From contig WHSR01000065.1 of NCBI GenBank assembly GCA_009379995.1, forward strand, positions 1-33,112: 33,112 nt of DNA. Direction: 5' to 3'. Source of the stretch: Streptosporangiales bacterium (GTDB taxonomy: Bacteria; Actinomycetota; Actinomycetes; Streptosporangiales; WHSR01). The notes beneath the pieces are model-generated. The model did not search any database. It saw only the letters and a list, made by a program, of their open reading frames with translations, and had not been told where the DNA came from. Each line of letters opens with the position of its first letter. Positions within the stretch are counted from its first letter, which is position 1. The position numbers were made by a program, and so were the translations under genes. This document shows, piece after piece, positions 16,871 through 25,326 of the stretch.

Positions 16871-18082
16871 TCAGTCGAAGAGGCCACCGATCGCGCTGCC
16901 TACGCTCTTGGCGGCGTCGCCGACCGCACCGGCCGCGTCTCCGGCGGCGTTGGCGATGTCGTCGCCCCAATTGTCGACGACGTACCCGACCCCGGCGCCG
17001 ACGACGGCACCGGCCACGAGCCCGACCGGGCCGCCGACCATCGCGCCGACAGCCGCTCCGGCGGCGAAGCTGCTGACGCCGGACGCGACAGCCGTTGTGG
17101 CGTCCTTGCCCTGCGAGATGTCGTAACCGATGCCGGCAACAGTGATCGCCGCGCCGACCACCGGCACGCCCCTGAGCAAGCGGGGGGCGTTGCGCAGCGC
17201 GTTGGGGGCAACGTCGCCGACCTTGAGGTTCAGGCCCCGCTTCGCCCAACCCGGCAGGCGGTCGACGGCGCGGGCGAGCCGGCTCGCGGTGGCCTTGCGG
17301 GCGGCCTCGTTCGCGGCCACCCGGTTCTCCGCCTCCAGGATCGCGGCACGCCGCCAGTTCGCACTCGATGGGCCCCGGCCGGCGTGGCGCGGGTTGTTCA
17401 TGATCCGAAGGGCGCGCTCGGCCTTGCTGGTATACCTGGCGGCAGCCGCCCGGTACTTGCTGGTCCGCGCCGCGGCGTATCCGGCGATGCCGGTCCCGAG
17501 GTCCGCGACCGTGAACGGCGACTTCTCGGCTTGATCCTTGAGGAAGTTGAGGAGGTGGTTCTGCGAGTCGGTCTCCTTCTTCCGAGCCTCGTTCACCACC
17601 TTGCCGGCATCCTGGTACGCCTTGACCTTGGCCGCGTAGTCCTGCTGGGCGCCCACGGCCGCATCGTGCGCCTGCTTCTCGCCGGCCGTGGGCTTCCGGT
17701 CGGTGGGCAGCGCCTTGGGCTCGGCGGGCGCCGGGCCCGGCTCGGCGATTGAGGTCTCGGTAGTCTGCAAACCCCCTTTGCTGGCGATCTGCCGCGCCTG
17801 CGCCATCCGGGACTTCACGGTGTCCAGGTCGTCGGCGTGCGTGTTCAGCGCCCCCGCGGTACCGCTCAGGTCGCCGGCGATCTGGTCCACCTTGGTGAAG
17901 AGCCTGCTCATCAACCCGCGGAACCCCTCAGCGGCCGGCCCGGTCCACCCGCCCTCGGACTGGGTACGGGCCCCGGTCACCTGGGTGCCGGTATCGTCCA
18001 CCGACCCCGACATGGAGCGCAGCCACCCGCCAGCGCCCCGAATACTTCCCGGATCTCCCTTGACCTCGATGTTCAACGGCAT
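16871..18082 (-). CDS. WXG-type protein with glycine-rich hydrophobic C-terminus, copy A
   Basis: 403 aa. The N-terminal helical hairpin (about 1-105) carries W-T-G in GGWTGPAAEGFRG, as in WXG100-like T7SS substrates. A Pro/Ala-rich linker and a coiled-coil segment (about 125-175) follow, then a basic helical region. The C-terminus (about 320-385) is a small-residue hydrophobic stretch (ASGVSSFAAGAAVGAMVGG, VAGAVVGAGVGYVVD) able to insert into a membrane, and the protein ends in GGLFD. The architecture recalls large T7SS effectors or adaptors, but no known toxin domain is visible. It follows the EspC-like gene by 39 bp. A paralogue lies at 18953-20194. Confidence 0.8.
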   Translation of the reverse strand: MPLNIEVKGDPGSIRGAGGWLRSMSGSVDDTGTQVTGARTQSEGGWTGPAAEGFRGLMSRLFTKVDQIAGDLSGTAGALNTHADDLDTVKSRMAQARQIASKGGLQTTETSIAEPGPAPAEPKALPTDRKPTAGEKQAHDAAVGAQQDYAAKVKAYQDAGKVVNEARKKETDSQNHLLNFLKDQAEKSPFTVADLGTGIAGYAAARTSKYRAAAARYTSKAERALRIMNNPRHAGRGPSSANWRRAAILEAENRVAANEAARKATASRLARAVDRLPGWAKRGLNLKVGDVAPNALRNAPRLLRGVPVVGAAITVAGIGYDISQGKDATTAVASGVSSFAAGAAVGAMVGGPVGLVAGAVVGAGVGYVVDNWGDDIANAAGDAAGAVGDAAKSVGSAIGGLFD

Positions 18083-18121
18083 GATCGATGTCCCCCATTG
18101 ATCAGTTGGGCTGGTAAAGAG

Positions 18122-18403
18122 TCAATGGACGGAACCGAGCGAACCCGCCTGGTTCTGATCCGTGTCCACGTACACGTTGCGGTTCCCGGACACGGCATCC
18201 CCGGCCGCGCCGACGCCCTCCGAGATCCCGGCGACCGACTCCGCCAATCCGGACAGCACCGCGTTGATCGCGCCGGTGACCGCCCCCGCCTCTGGCGCGG
18301 GGGGCGCCGACGCCCCGCTTTCCAGGTCGCTGCTCGCCCCGCGGAGCTTGCCCGACACGCCGTCCAGGGTGCCCGAGTCGGCCCGGAACCCATCGTCACC
18401 CAT
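18122..18403 (-). CDS. EspC/WXG100-like small T7SS target, copy A
   Basis: 93 aa, rich in Ala, Gly, Ser and Asp, predicted as two helices with a short Pro-rich turn (SAPPAPEAG). The start GFRADSGTLDGVSGKL and end QNQAGSLGSV match the small ESX-associated EspC-type (DUF2580) proteins, known or predicted T7SS targets. ATG 18403 overlaps the SAV_915-like stop by 1 bp (TGATG), implying coupled translation. A paralogue of the same length lies at 20233-20514. Confidence 0.78.
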   Translation of the reverse strand: MGDDGFRADSGTLDGVSGKLRGASSDLESGASAPPAPEAGAVTGAINAVLSGLAESVAGISEGVGAAGDAVSGNRNVYVDTDQNQAGSLGSVH

Positions 18404-18771
18404 CAGTTCTCCTCCTTACCGGTCGAGTGACGCAGCTCGGGTGACAGCGGCACGTTCCACAGCACGAGATCGGCGCCGCTCAGCCGCTGCAGCTCATCTA
18501 CTCGATCCATCGGGACCGCCACCCACGGCTGCTCCTCACCGCAGCCCTCGACGAGCTGCTCCAGCGACGAGAACGCCAGCATCGCTACCCGCCCGTCGTC
18601 GATGTTGCGCAGCTCCAACACCGCCTCGGCGTCTCCCTTGCGCAGGCGTTGGGACGGGACATAGGCGACGGACGACTGATCCCGAACACCCCGACCCGCA
18701 AACTCCTGCCCAATGACGGGGGGTGCTACGGGGCTGTCGGATCCGTTCGCGCCTGCCCCCACAGGAGTCAT
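18403..18771 (-). CDS. SAV_915/SseB-like protein, copy A
   Basis: 122 aa from ATG 18771, chosen because GGGGAGG lies 7 nt upstream; the frame is open further 5' without signals. The core VAYVPSQRLRKGDAEAVLELRNIDDGRVAMLAFSSLEQLVEGCGEEQPWVAVP resembles the SAV_915/SseB-type fold found beside actinobacterial T7SS-type genes. It is probably cytosolic; there is no signal peptide. It is the first gene of the copy-A cassette and overlaps the next gene by 1 bp. Its role (chaperone or regulator) is unknown. Confidence 0.7.
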   Translation of the reverse strand: MTPVGAGANGSDSPVAPPVIGQEFAGRGVRDQSSVAYVPSQRLRKGDAEAVLELRNIDDGRVAMLAFSSLEQLVEGCGEEQPWVAVPMDRVDELQRLSGADLVLWNVPLSPELRHSTGKEEN

Positions 18772-18816
18772 CAGAAGTCCTCCCCAATGGACGCGTAAAC
18801 CTACAAACGGTTGCCG

Positions 18817-18871
18817 ACTGTACATGAGGGGTCACCCCCGCAGCAGCGCTTACCGCGTAGATCGATGACGC
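18817..18871 (-). promoter_or_regulatory. Predicted promoter of cassette A with upstream shared motif
   Basis: On the minus strand a -10-like TACAGT (18817-18822) lies 46 bp before the first start codon, exactly as in cassette B. GATCGATGACGC (given on the plus strand, 18860-18871) is also shared with cassette B at nearly the same distance and may bind a regulator. No clear -35 is seen. Confidence 0.45.
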
Positions 18872-18952
18872 CAGCCTCGCGCGGCGGACTTCGCCATCGC
18901 GCCTGCCTTTGCCTTCGAACGTTTCTGCAAGATCACGAACAGAGGTGTGGGC

Positions 18953-20194
18953 TCAGTCGAAGAGGCCAAGGCCATCGGCTGCGCGAGCGAGCAGGCCAGC
19001 GCCGCTGACGGGAGGCCCGCCGTTCCTGACGCTTTCGATGTCGGCCCCGACGGCGTCGTAGTACCACTCGTCGACGCCGTACCCGACCCCGGCACCGACG
19101 ACCGTACCGAGAACCAGGCCAACCGGGCCGCCGACCGCCGTACCGACCACGGCGCCGGCCACGGCGGCGCTGACGCCGGAGGCGATCGACCTGCCGGGGT
19201 CGTTGCCCGTGGCGATGTCGTAGCCGATGCCGACGGCAGTGATCACTGTGCCCACCACCGGGACACGCCTCAGTGCGCGGGACGCGTTGCGCAGCACGGC
19301 GCCACCGGGCCTGTTCGGGAGGAGGTCAGCGGCGTTGGCCCTGACGAGTCTTTTCACCCGTGGCGGCAGGCGGTCAACCGCGCGGGCGAGCCGGGTCGCG
19401 GTGGCCCTGCGGGCGGCCTCGTTCGCGTTGACCTGGTTTTGCGCGTGCAGGACGGCGGCCCGTCTCCAGGCCCTGCTCAGGGCGCCCCGGCCCGCGTGGC
19501 GCGGGTTGTTGAGGAGCCTGGCGGCACGCCGGGCCTTGTCGGCATACCTCTCCGCGGCCCACCGGAACTTGCTGGTCCGTTCCACGTGGTACGCGGCGAG
19601 GCCGGTCGCGAAATTCGCGATCGTGAAGGGAGAGCTCTCGGCTTGCCCCCTGAGGAAGTCGACCAGGTGGTTCTGGGACTCGACCTCCTTCCGCCGCGCC
19701 TCGTTCACCACCCTGCCGGCTTCCTGGTACGCCCTGACCTTGGCCACGTACGTCGCCTCCGCGTCGAGGGCCGCGACGTGCGCCTGCCGTTCCCCGGCCG
19801 TGGGCTCCCGGCCGGTGGGCAGCCGCGGCGGCGCCGGCGGCGCCGGCCCCGGCTCCGCGATCGAGGTCTCCGTCGTCTCCAGGCCCCCGTCGCTGGCGAT
19901 CTGCCGCGCCTGCGCCATCCGGGACTTGACGGTGTCCAGGTCGTCGGCGTGCCTGTTCAGGGCCCCCGCCGTGCTGCCCATGTCACCGGCGAGCTCGTTC
20001 ACCTTCCCGGCTACTCTGCTCATCACCCCGCGGAACCCCTCGCCGGCCTGACCGGTCCAGCCATCCTCGGACTGGGTACGGGCCCCGGCCACCTCGCCGC
20101 CGGCGTCGTCCACCGACCCCGACGTCGAACGCAGCCAGCCCGCCGTGGACCGAATGCTCCCCGGCTCGCCCTTCACCTCGATGTTCAACGGCAT
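18953..20194 (-). CDS. WXG-type protein with glycine-rich hydrophobic C-terminus, copy B
   Basis: 413-aa paralogue of the 16871-18082 protein, alike along its whole length: N-terminal MPLNIEVKG, DGWTGQAGEGFRG in the WXG-like position, the shared DDLDTVKSRMAQARQIAS helix, and the small-residue C-terminal stretch (VSAAVAGAVVGTAVGG, LVLGTVVGAGVGYGVDEW). It ends DGLGLFD. The last 30 residues differ most from copy A, as expected if the tails specify partner or activity. It is 38 bp from the upstream EspC-like gene. No membrane protein follows it, unlike copy A. Confidence 0.8.
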   Translation of the reverse strand: MPLNIEVKGEPGSIRSTAGWLRSTSGSVDDAGGEVAGARTQSEDGWTGQAGEGFRGVMSRVAGKVNELAGDMGSTAGALNRHADDLDTVKSRMAQARQIASDGGLETTETSIAEPGPAPPAPPRLPTGREPTAGERQAHVAALDAEATYVAKVRAYQEAGRVVNEARRKEVESQNHLVDFLRGQAESSPFTIANFATGLAAYHVERTSKFRWAAERYADKARRAARLLNNPRHAGRGALSRAWRRAAVLHAQNQVNANEAARRATATRLARAVDRLPPRVKRLVRANAADLLPNRPGGAVLRNASRALRRVPVVGTVITAVGIGYDIATGNDPGRSIASGVSAAVAGAVVGTAVGGPVGLVLGTVVGAGVGYGVDEWYYDAVGADIESVRNGGPPVSGAGLLARAADGLGLFD

Positions 20195-20232
20195 GATCTC
20201 TTGCCTTCGCTTGTCAGCTACGCCAATTGGTC

Positions 20233-20514
20233 CTATTCGACAGAGGCGAGCGAACCCGCCTGATTTTGGTCGGTGTTCACGTACGCGTCGCGGTTCGCCG
20301 ACACGGCATTCCCCGACGCGCCAAGGCCGTCCACGACCCCGGCCAGCGACTCGGCCTGCAGCGACAGCACGGCGTTCACCGCTGCCGTCACCGCGCCGGC
20401 CTCCGGCGGGGGAGGCGGCGACGCGCCGCCCTCCAGGTCGTCGGCCGCCCGGTGCAGCCTGCCCGCGACGTCCTGCAGCGTTGCCGGGTCGGCCCGGAAC
20501 CCGTCGCCGTGCAT
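20233..20514 (-). CDS. EspC/WXG100-like small T7SS target, copy B
   Basis: 93 aa, same length as copy A, with the same start (DGFRADPATLQDVAGRL), Pro-rich turn (SPPPPPEAG) and end (TDQNQAGSLASVE). ATG 20514 is placed by the match to copy A and the 1-bp TGATG overlap with the SAV_915-like gene. Probably secreted by a T7SS machine encoded elsewhere; no eccC/eccD is in the window. Confidence 0.78.
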   Translation of the reverse strand: MHGDGFRADPATLQDVAGRLHRAADDLEGGASPPPPPEAGAVTAAVNAVLSLQAESLAGVVDGLGASGNAVSANRDAYVNTDQNQAGSLASVE

Positions 20515-20882
20515 CAGTCTCCCTCCTTGCCGGCCGGGTGACGCAGCTCGGACGACAGCTCCACGTTCCACAGCACGAGATCGGCGCCGCTCAGCCGCTG
20601 CATCTCCTCGATTCGGTCGATGGGGACCGCCACCCAGGGCTGCGCCTCCCCACAGCCGTCGACGAGCTGCTCGAGCGAGGAGAACGCCAGCATCGCCACC
20701 CGCCCGTCTTCGGTATTGCGCAGCTCCAACATCGCCTCGGCGTCTCCCCTGCGCACGCGCCGGGACGGGATGTAGGCCACCGACGACCGCTCCCGGATTC
20801 CCCCGCCCGCGAACTCCTGTCCAATAACGGCGGGAGCCACCGACCTTTCGAATCCGTTCCAGTCTGGCCCCATAAGCGTCAT
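20514..20882 (-). CDS. SAV_915/SseB-like protein, copy B
   Basis: 122 aa from ATG 20882, behind GGAGGG, and the same length as copy A from its chosen start. The core SSVAYIPSRRVRRGDAEAMLELRNTEDGRVAMLAFSSLEQLVDGCGEAQPWVAVP is nearly the same as copy A. The first 25 residues diverge. First gene of cassette B. Confidence 0.7.
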   Translation of the reverse strand: MTLMGPDWNGFERSVAPAVIGQEFAGGGIRERSSVAYIPSRRVRRGDAEAMLELRNTEDGRVAMLAFSSLEQLVDGCGEAQPWVAVPIDRIEEMQRLSGADLVLWNVELSSELRHPAGKEGD

Positions 20883-20927
20883 CAGAAATTCCCTCCAAAT
20901 AGTCGCGCAAACTGCCAAGTTGCGGCG

Positions 20928-20985
20928 ACTGTACAGCAGGAATTACCCTCGCAGTAGGGGCCTAATACTTACGGATCGATGACGC
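20928..20985 (-). promoter_or_regulatory. Predicted promoter of cassette B with upstream shared motif
   Basis: TACAGT on the minus strand (20928-20933) lies 46 bp before the first start, as in cassette A. GATCGATGACGC (plus strand, 20974-20985) is shared with cassette A. A 19-bp imperfect direct repeat (20968-20986 and 21002-21020, 3 differences, core CTTACG-ATCGAT) suggests two binding sites for one regulator. Confidence 0.45.
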
Positions 20986-21027
20986 TATTTCTTACGAACT
21001 GCTTACGAATCGATAATGCTTCCGGGC

Positions 21028-21648
21028 TTATTCGCGCAGCAGCTGGGCAATGACCGTGACGGCCTTGCCGACGTCGGGTTTCTTGTCGGCGATGACGTCC
21101 GCGTACAGGAAGCTCTCGCCGATCCGTACGATCGCGTAGGCGAGCGTCGGGCGGTCGATGACCGGCCGGAAGCCGCGGCGATCCTCCATCGCGAGCAGCC
21201 TTTCCAGCGCCTCCACGATTCCCCGCTGCACGATGCCGTGCTTAGAGGTCAGCACGCGCAGAGCGGCCTCCGGCTCGGATTCCAGCAGCCGGCGCAGGCT
21301 CGGCTGCTGGCTGACGAACATCAGGAAGTGTTCGATGATCAATAGCACCCGCGTCGAACCGGACAGTCCCGCCGCCTCGTGGTAGGCGCGTACCAGCGCC
21401 TGCCGGGTCAGGTACCACATGACCTGGCCAAGGAGCTGGTCGCGGCTGCCCGCCTTGCGGTACAGGGTGGTACGGCCGATCTTCAGCTCGGCGGCGAGCG
21501 ACCGCATGTCGAGGCGGCGCTGTCCGAGGATGATGCGCAGGGCCGCGTCGAAGATCTCCCTCGGGACGTCCGGGGGCCGCGCGGTCCCCTCGGGCAGGAG
21601 CTCGGCCAGGTCGGTGTCCACCGAGCTGCGGGCAACGCTTGTCGACAC
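21028..21648 (-). CDS. TetR family regulator, QsdR-like
   Basis: 206 aa from GTG 21648, behind GAGGAAG; an in-frame TTG at 21666 has no ribosome site. The helix-turn-helix AALRIILGQRRLDMRSLAAELKIGRTTLYRKAG spans about residues 34-66. The C-terminal half matches the QsdR-type TetR ligand domain (MWYLTRQALVRAY, FLMFVSQQPSLRRLLESEPEAALRVLTS). It faces the peptide ABC remnants across a promoter with a perfect palindrome, its likely operator. The regulator is intact while its target operon is broken. Confidence 0.88.
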   Translation of the reverse strand: MSTSVARSSVDTDLAELLPEGTARPPDVPREIFDAALRIILGQRRLDMRSLAAELKIGRTTLYRKAGSRDQLLGQVMWYLTRQALVRAYHEAAGLSGSTRVLLIIEHFLMFVSQQPSLRRLLESEPEAALRVLTSKHGIVQRGIVEALERLLAMEDRRGFRPVIDRPTLAYAIVRIGESFLYADVIADKKPDVGKAVTVIAQLLRE

Positions 21649-21764
21649 AGGCGACTTCCTCGGCAAACGAACTGATCTTGGTCTTCAGGTTAGCGGCAAA
21701 CCCCGCCCGTGATCTCGTGTGCCGGGGTCGCGCACCACTCTACGTAACGACATGACCACAAATC

Positions 21765-21793
21765 TTGACAGTCGACTGTATACGACATTTAGT
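21765..21793 (+). promoter_or_regulatory. Promoter with 12-bp palindromic operator before the peptide ABC remnants
   Basis: TTGACA (21765-21770) and TTTAGT (21788-21793) are 17 bp apart. The perfect palindrome ACAGTCGACTGT (21768-21779) overlaps the -35 and spacer, an ideal place for repression by the divergent TetR protein. Confidence 0.5.
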
Positions 21794-21834
21794 GTTCACC
21801 CGACCTGGGTTTCCCTTCGGAGTCGGTGGTGACG

Positions 21835-22650
21835 ATGAAGCGACACCGTTCCGTGCTGGTTGGGGCTGCCGTGCTGATGATCGCGGCCGCGAGCTGTACG
21901 AACCCTAGGGAGGGAGGCTCGGGGCGGGGAGGGCCGGTCCGGCGGTAACGTCACGATGGCCCTTGCCGAGGCCCCGGACAAGCTCGACCCGAGCTTCGCC
22001 CGTACCTATGTCGGGCGGCTCGTGTTCGTCAACATGTGCGAGAAGCTCTACGACATCAACGGGGACGTCGAGGTGGTGCCCCAGCTCGCGGCGGAGCTGC
22101 CGGAGATATCCGACGACGGCACGGTGTACACGATCAAGCTCCGGCAGGGAGTGAAGTTCAACGACGGCACCGACTTCGACGCCGAGGCCGTCAAGGCCAG
22201 CCTCGAGCGGCACAGGGACCACGAAGAGTCGGAGCGGGCCAGCGAACTACAGGCCGTTGACGAGGTCGCCGCCGTGGACGACCAGACCGTGCGCACCACG
22301 CTGAGCGAGCCGTACGCGCCGCTGCTCGCGATTCTCTCGGACCGGTCGGGCATGATCATGTCGCCGTCCCAACTGGACGAGCTCGGCGACGACTTCTCCG
22401 ACGAGCCGGTCTGCGTCGGCCCGTTCAAGTTCGCCGACCGGCCGTCCAACGACCGCATCGAGCTGACGAAGTCCGAGCACTACTACGACAGGGACCAGGT
22501 GCGGCTGGACGGGCTCACGTTCTCGGTGGTCACCGAGCCCAGCGTGCGGGCCGCGAACCTGCGCTCCGGCGACATCCAGGTGGCCGACCGCATCCAGCCT
22601 CCCGACGTGCAATCCCTTGAAGACAACCCGCAGACCGGGCTGAACGCGGT
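21835..22650 (+). pseudogene. Peptide ABC substrate-binding lipoprotein, frameshifted and truncated
   Basis: ATG 21835 begins a good lipoprotein signal (MKRHRSVLVGAAVLMIAAASC), but that frame stops at a TAA near 21946. The family-5 solute-binding domain continues in another frame from about 21930 (GGNVTMALAEAPDKLDPSFARTYVGRLVFVNMCEKLYD...), so one base has been gained or lost in the Gly-rich linker. The domain then ends after about 235 residues (SLEDNPQTGLNAV), less than half the normal length, fused directly to the end of a permease gene. It cannot give a working binding protein. Confidence 0.88.
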
Positions 22651-22980
22651 TACGTGCAGGCCGCCGTCGTCAACGGCGCGCCGGATCGGGTGATCATGTT
22701 CCGGCACATCCTGCCGAACCTGCTGAGCCCGCTGGTCATCCAGGCCACCGTCGGCATACCCGTCGCCATCCTCGGGGCGGCGATCCTGTCCTTCCTCGGC
22801 CTCGGAGTGCAGCCGCCGACCCCCGACTGGGGCGTGATGCTGTCCGAGGCCCAGCCGCACGTCGCCGAGGCGCCGTGGTTCGCCGTGTTCCCCGGCCTCG
22901 CGATCGCCCTCACCACCCTGTCGTTCAACCTGTTCGGCGACGGGCTGCGGGACGTGCTCGACCCGAGGACGGCATCGTGA
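22651..22980 (+). pseudogene. 3' fragment of a DppC/OppC-type permease
   Basis: About 109 codons remain (YVQAAVVNGAPDRVIMFRHILPN...LSFLGLGVQPPTPDWGVML...LFGDGLRDVLDPR), the conserved C-terminal third of DppC-like permeases including the EAA-type loop. The N-terminal part, the whole DppB gene and the rest of the binding protein are gone, judged from normal operon order. The junction is near 22645-22655. The fragment ends at TGA 22978-22980. Confidence 0.88.
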
Positions 22981-23059
22981 GCGACGCACGCGAGGCATCG
23001 ATCGGAAGCGGCTACGGCGAGAACCCGCCGAGCGGGCGGAGAGCGAACAAAACCAACAC

Positions 23060-23982
23060 GTGACCGCCCCGGCCACGCCTCGCCTGGAGGTACGTGACCT
23101 GCGGGTACGGCTCCATACCGACGAGGGTCCGGTGCTCGCCGTGGACGGGCTGTCGTTCCGGCTCGGCCCCGGCGAGGTCCTGGCGCTGGTCGGCGAGAGC
23201 GGCTGCGGCAAGTCGATGACCACCATGGCGATCCTCGGCCTGCTGCCACCGGGCGGCGAGGCGTCCGGCAGCGCACGTCTGAACGACCGGGAGATCCTGA
23301 ACCTCCCGCCCCGGGAGCTGCGAGAGATCCGCGGCCGGGAGATCTCGATGGTCTTCCAGGAGCCGATGACCTCGCTCAACCCGGTGTTCAGGGTCGGGTA
23401 CCAGATCGGCGAGGCGCTGAGCCGGCATCAGGGAATCGGCCGGGCCGCGGCCCGCGAGCGGGCGATCCGCAGGTCCTCATCGCCGACGAGCCGACGACGG
23501 CGCTCGACGTCACCATCCAGGCGCAGATCCTGGATATCCTCCGCGACCTGCGAGCACGCCTCGGCACGTCGATCATCATGATCACCCACGATCTCGGCAT
23601 CGTCGCCGACATCGCCGACGACGTCACGGTCATGTACGCGGGGCACCTGGTGGAATCGGCGAGCGTGCACGACCTCTTCGCCCATCCGCAGCACCCGTAC
23701 TCAGTGGGGCTGCTGGGCGCGGTGCCCCGCCCGGGGACGTCCGGTGCCGCCGCCGAGCGTCGGCTGCGGGAGATCCCAGGTCTCGTGCCGACCCTGCGAG
23801 AGCCGCCGGACCACTGCGTCTTCGCACCCCGATGCCCGCGCGCGGCCGACGTCCGCCGTACCCGGGTGCCGCCGCTGGTCGAGCCACTGGCGGATCACCA
23901 CGCGGCGTGCCTGTTCCCCGGCTCCTCCGAAGCCACCGACGGCGAGACGCCCGCGCCGGTCACCCGGGAGGTCGACGAATGA
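23060..23982 (+). pseudogene. DppD/OppD-type ATPase with internal deletion and frame change
   Basis: The 5' part encodes the Walker A half (LALVGESGCGKSMTT) and Q-loop (SMVFQEPMTSLNP) and then breaks near 23465 after RAAARERAI. The Walker B half (DPQVLIADEPTTALDVTIQAQIL, ITHDLGIVADIADDV) and the oligopeptide C-terminal domain (HPQHPYSVGLL, CVFAPRCPRA) follow in another frame up to TGA 23980-23982. The LSGG signature region, about 70-80 residues in normal proteins, is missing. It overlaps the next gene by ATGA, showing the old operon order. Confidence 0.88.
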
Positions 23983-25063
23983 CGCAGGACCGGACGGGTG
24001 GCCGGGTGCTGGAGGTGCGCGGCCTGCGCAAGTACTTCCCGGTCCCGCGCGGCAGGGGCGGTGGCGCGGTCCATGCGGTGGACCGGGTGGACCTCACCGT
24101 CGGCGCGGGCGAGGTCGTGGGGCTCGTCGGTGAGTCCGGCAGCGGAAAGTCGACCCTCGGCAAGTGCATAGTCCGCCTGCTGGAGCCCACAGGCGGGCAG
24201 GTCCTTCTGCGGGCACGGACATCACGCACCTGTCCCGCCGGCGGCTGCGCGGCGTCCGCCGCCAGGTACACATGGTCTTCCAGGACCCGTACTCCTCGCT
24301 CAACCCGCGGATGAACGTCGGACAGATCGTGTCCGAGCCGGTCCGCATGCACCGCCTATTGCGCGGCCGCGCGGTCGAGGGGCGGGCGGCGGAGATGCTC
24401 GAGCGCGTCGGTCTGCCGGCCGACGTACGGCACCGCTACCCCCACGAGCTGTCCGGCGGCCAGCGGCAGCGGGTCGGGTTGGCGCGTTCCCTGATCCTCG
24501 AGCCCAGTCTGCTGGTAGCGGACGAGCCGGTGTCCGCCCTGGACGTGTCGGTTCGGGCATCGATCATCAACCTGCTCATGGACCTGCAGCGGGACATGGG
24601 GTTTTCCTGCCTTTTCATCGCGCACGACCTGGGGACCGTGGAGTTCCTGTGTAACCGGGTGGCGGTGATGTACCTCGGCAAGATCGTCGAGTTCGCGGCG
24701 CGGGAGGAGATCTTCAGCGCTCCCAAGCACCCGTACACCCAGTCGCTGCTGTCCGCGGCGCCCGTACCCGATCCCGAGGAGCAGCGCGGTCGCTCCCGGG
24801 TGGTGCTGGAGGGCGACGTACCGAGCCCGATCCATCCGCCGCCGGGATGCTCCTTCCACACCCGCTGTCCGGTTGCGGACCTGCCCCGCTGCGCCGAGCA
24901 GGAGCCACAGCTGCGGGACGTGGCCGGGCCGGACGGCCCGCGGCACCGGGCGAGCTGCCACCTGATCGGTCCGGACGGACGGGCGCCCGTGCTTGCGATC
25001 GGGCCGGGGAGCAGTGCGGCGTCGTCGGACGATGCTCCAATGGGCCGCGACGAGCCTCGATGA
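23979..25063 (+). pseudogene. DppF/OppF-type ATPase broken by a single-base frameshift
   Basis: ATG 23979 starts an ATPase with Walker A VGESGSGKSTLGKC. The frame is lost near 24210 (CTGCGGGCACGGAC), where one missing base would explain it. The rest (GTDITHLSRRRLRGVRRQVHMVFQDP, signature ELSGGQRQRVGLARSL, Walker B LLVADEPVSALDVS, C-terminal HPYTQSLLSAAPVPDP) continues in the second frame to TGA 25061-25063. Apart from that one base the gene looks complete, so its inactivation is recent or this point needs checking. Confidence 0.85.
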
Positions 25064-25326
25064 TCAGTATGCTGTGACGCGTTCTCGGCTTTCGCCCTTG
25101 AGCGTGCCCACTTGTGAGGTGGTGCCCGGGCCTGCTCATCTGGGCGGCGCGAAGCCGTCGTACGCCGCGCCATCGTCGAACACCGGCTTCGAGCACCCGG
25201 CTTCGAGCCCGGCGCGGGTGCCCTTCGTGGCGGTGAAGGGCAGGGAGGGGCGACGGCTTTTGATTGTATGGGAGGGTCGAGTGAAAGGCGTGGGCTCGGC
25301 CCTGTCGAGCTCTGGGGAGGGGCGTC
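25064..25326. other. Non-coding gap with short repeats
   Basis: No convincing gene. It holds a near-tandem repeat CACC(C)GGCTTCGAG (25181-25193 and 25194-25207) and an inverted repeat CGAAGCCG (25150-25157) / CGGCTTCG (25184-25191) that could terminate the ABC remnants. A purine-rich stretch with GGGGAGGGG before 25327 serves the next gene as ribosome site. Confidence 0.4.

Larger units (their letters stand above)
16871..20985 (-). repeat. Tandem duplication of a three-gene T7SS-type cassette
   Basis: Gene order, gene lengths (122, 93 and 403/413 aa), the 1-bp overlaps, the 38-39-bp gap and the promoter region all correspond between 16871-18871 (A) and 18953-20985 (B). This is an old duplication, because the proteins have clearly diverged. 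Confidence 0.85.

Noticed and set aside
22977..23063. 28-codon frame between dppC and dppD remnants, overlapping both
   Set aside because: Start and stop overlaps look gene-like, but it is low in information and lies in a decayed operon; most likely a remnant of a lost gene or chance.
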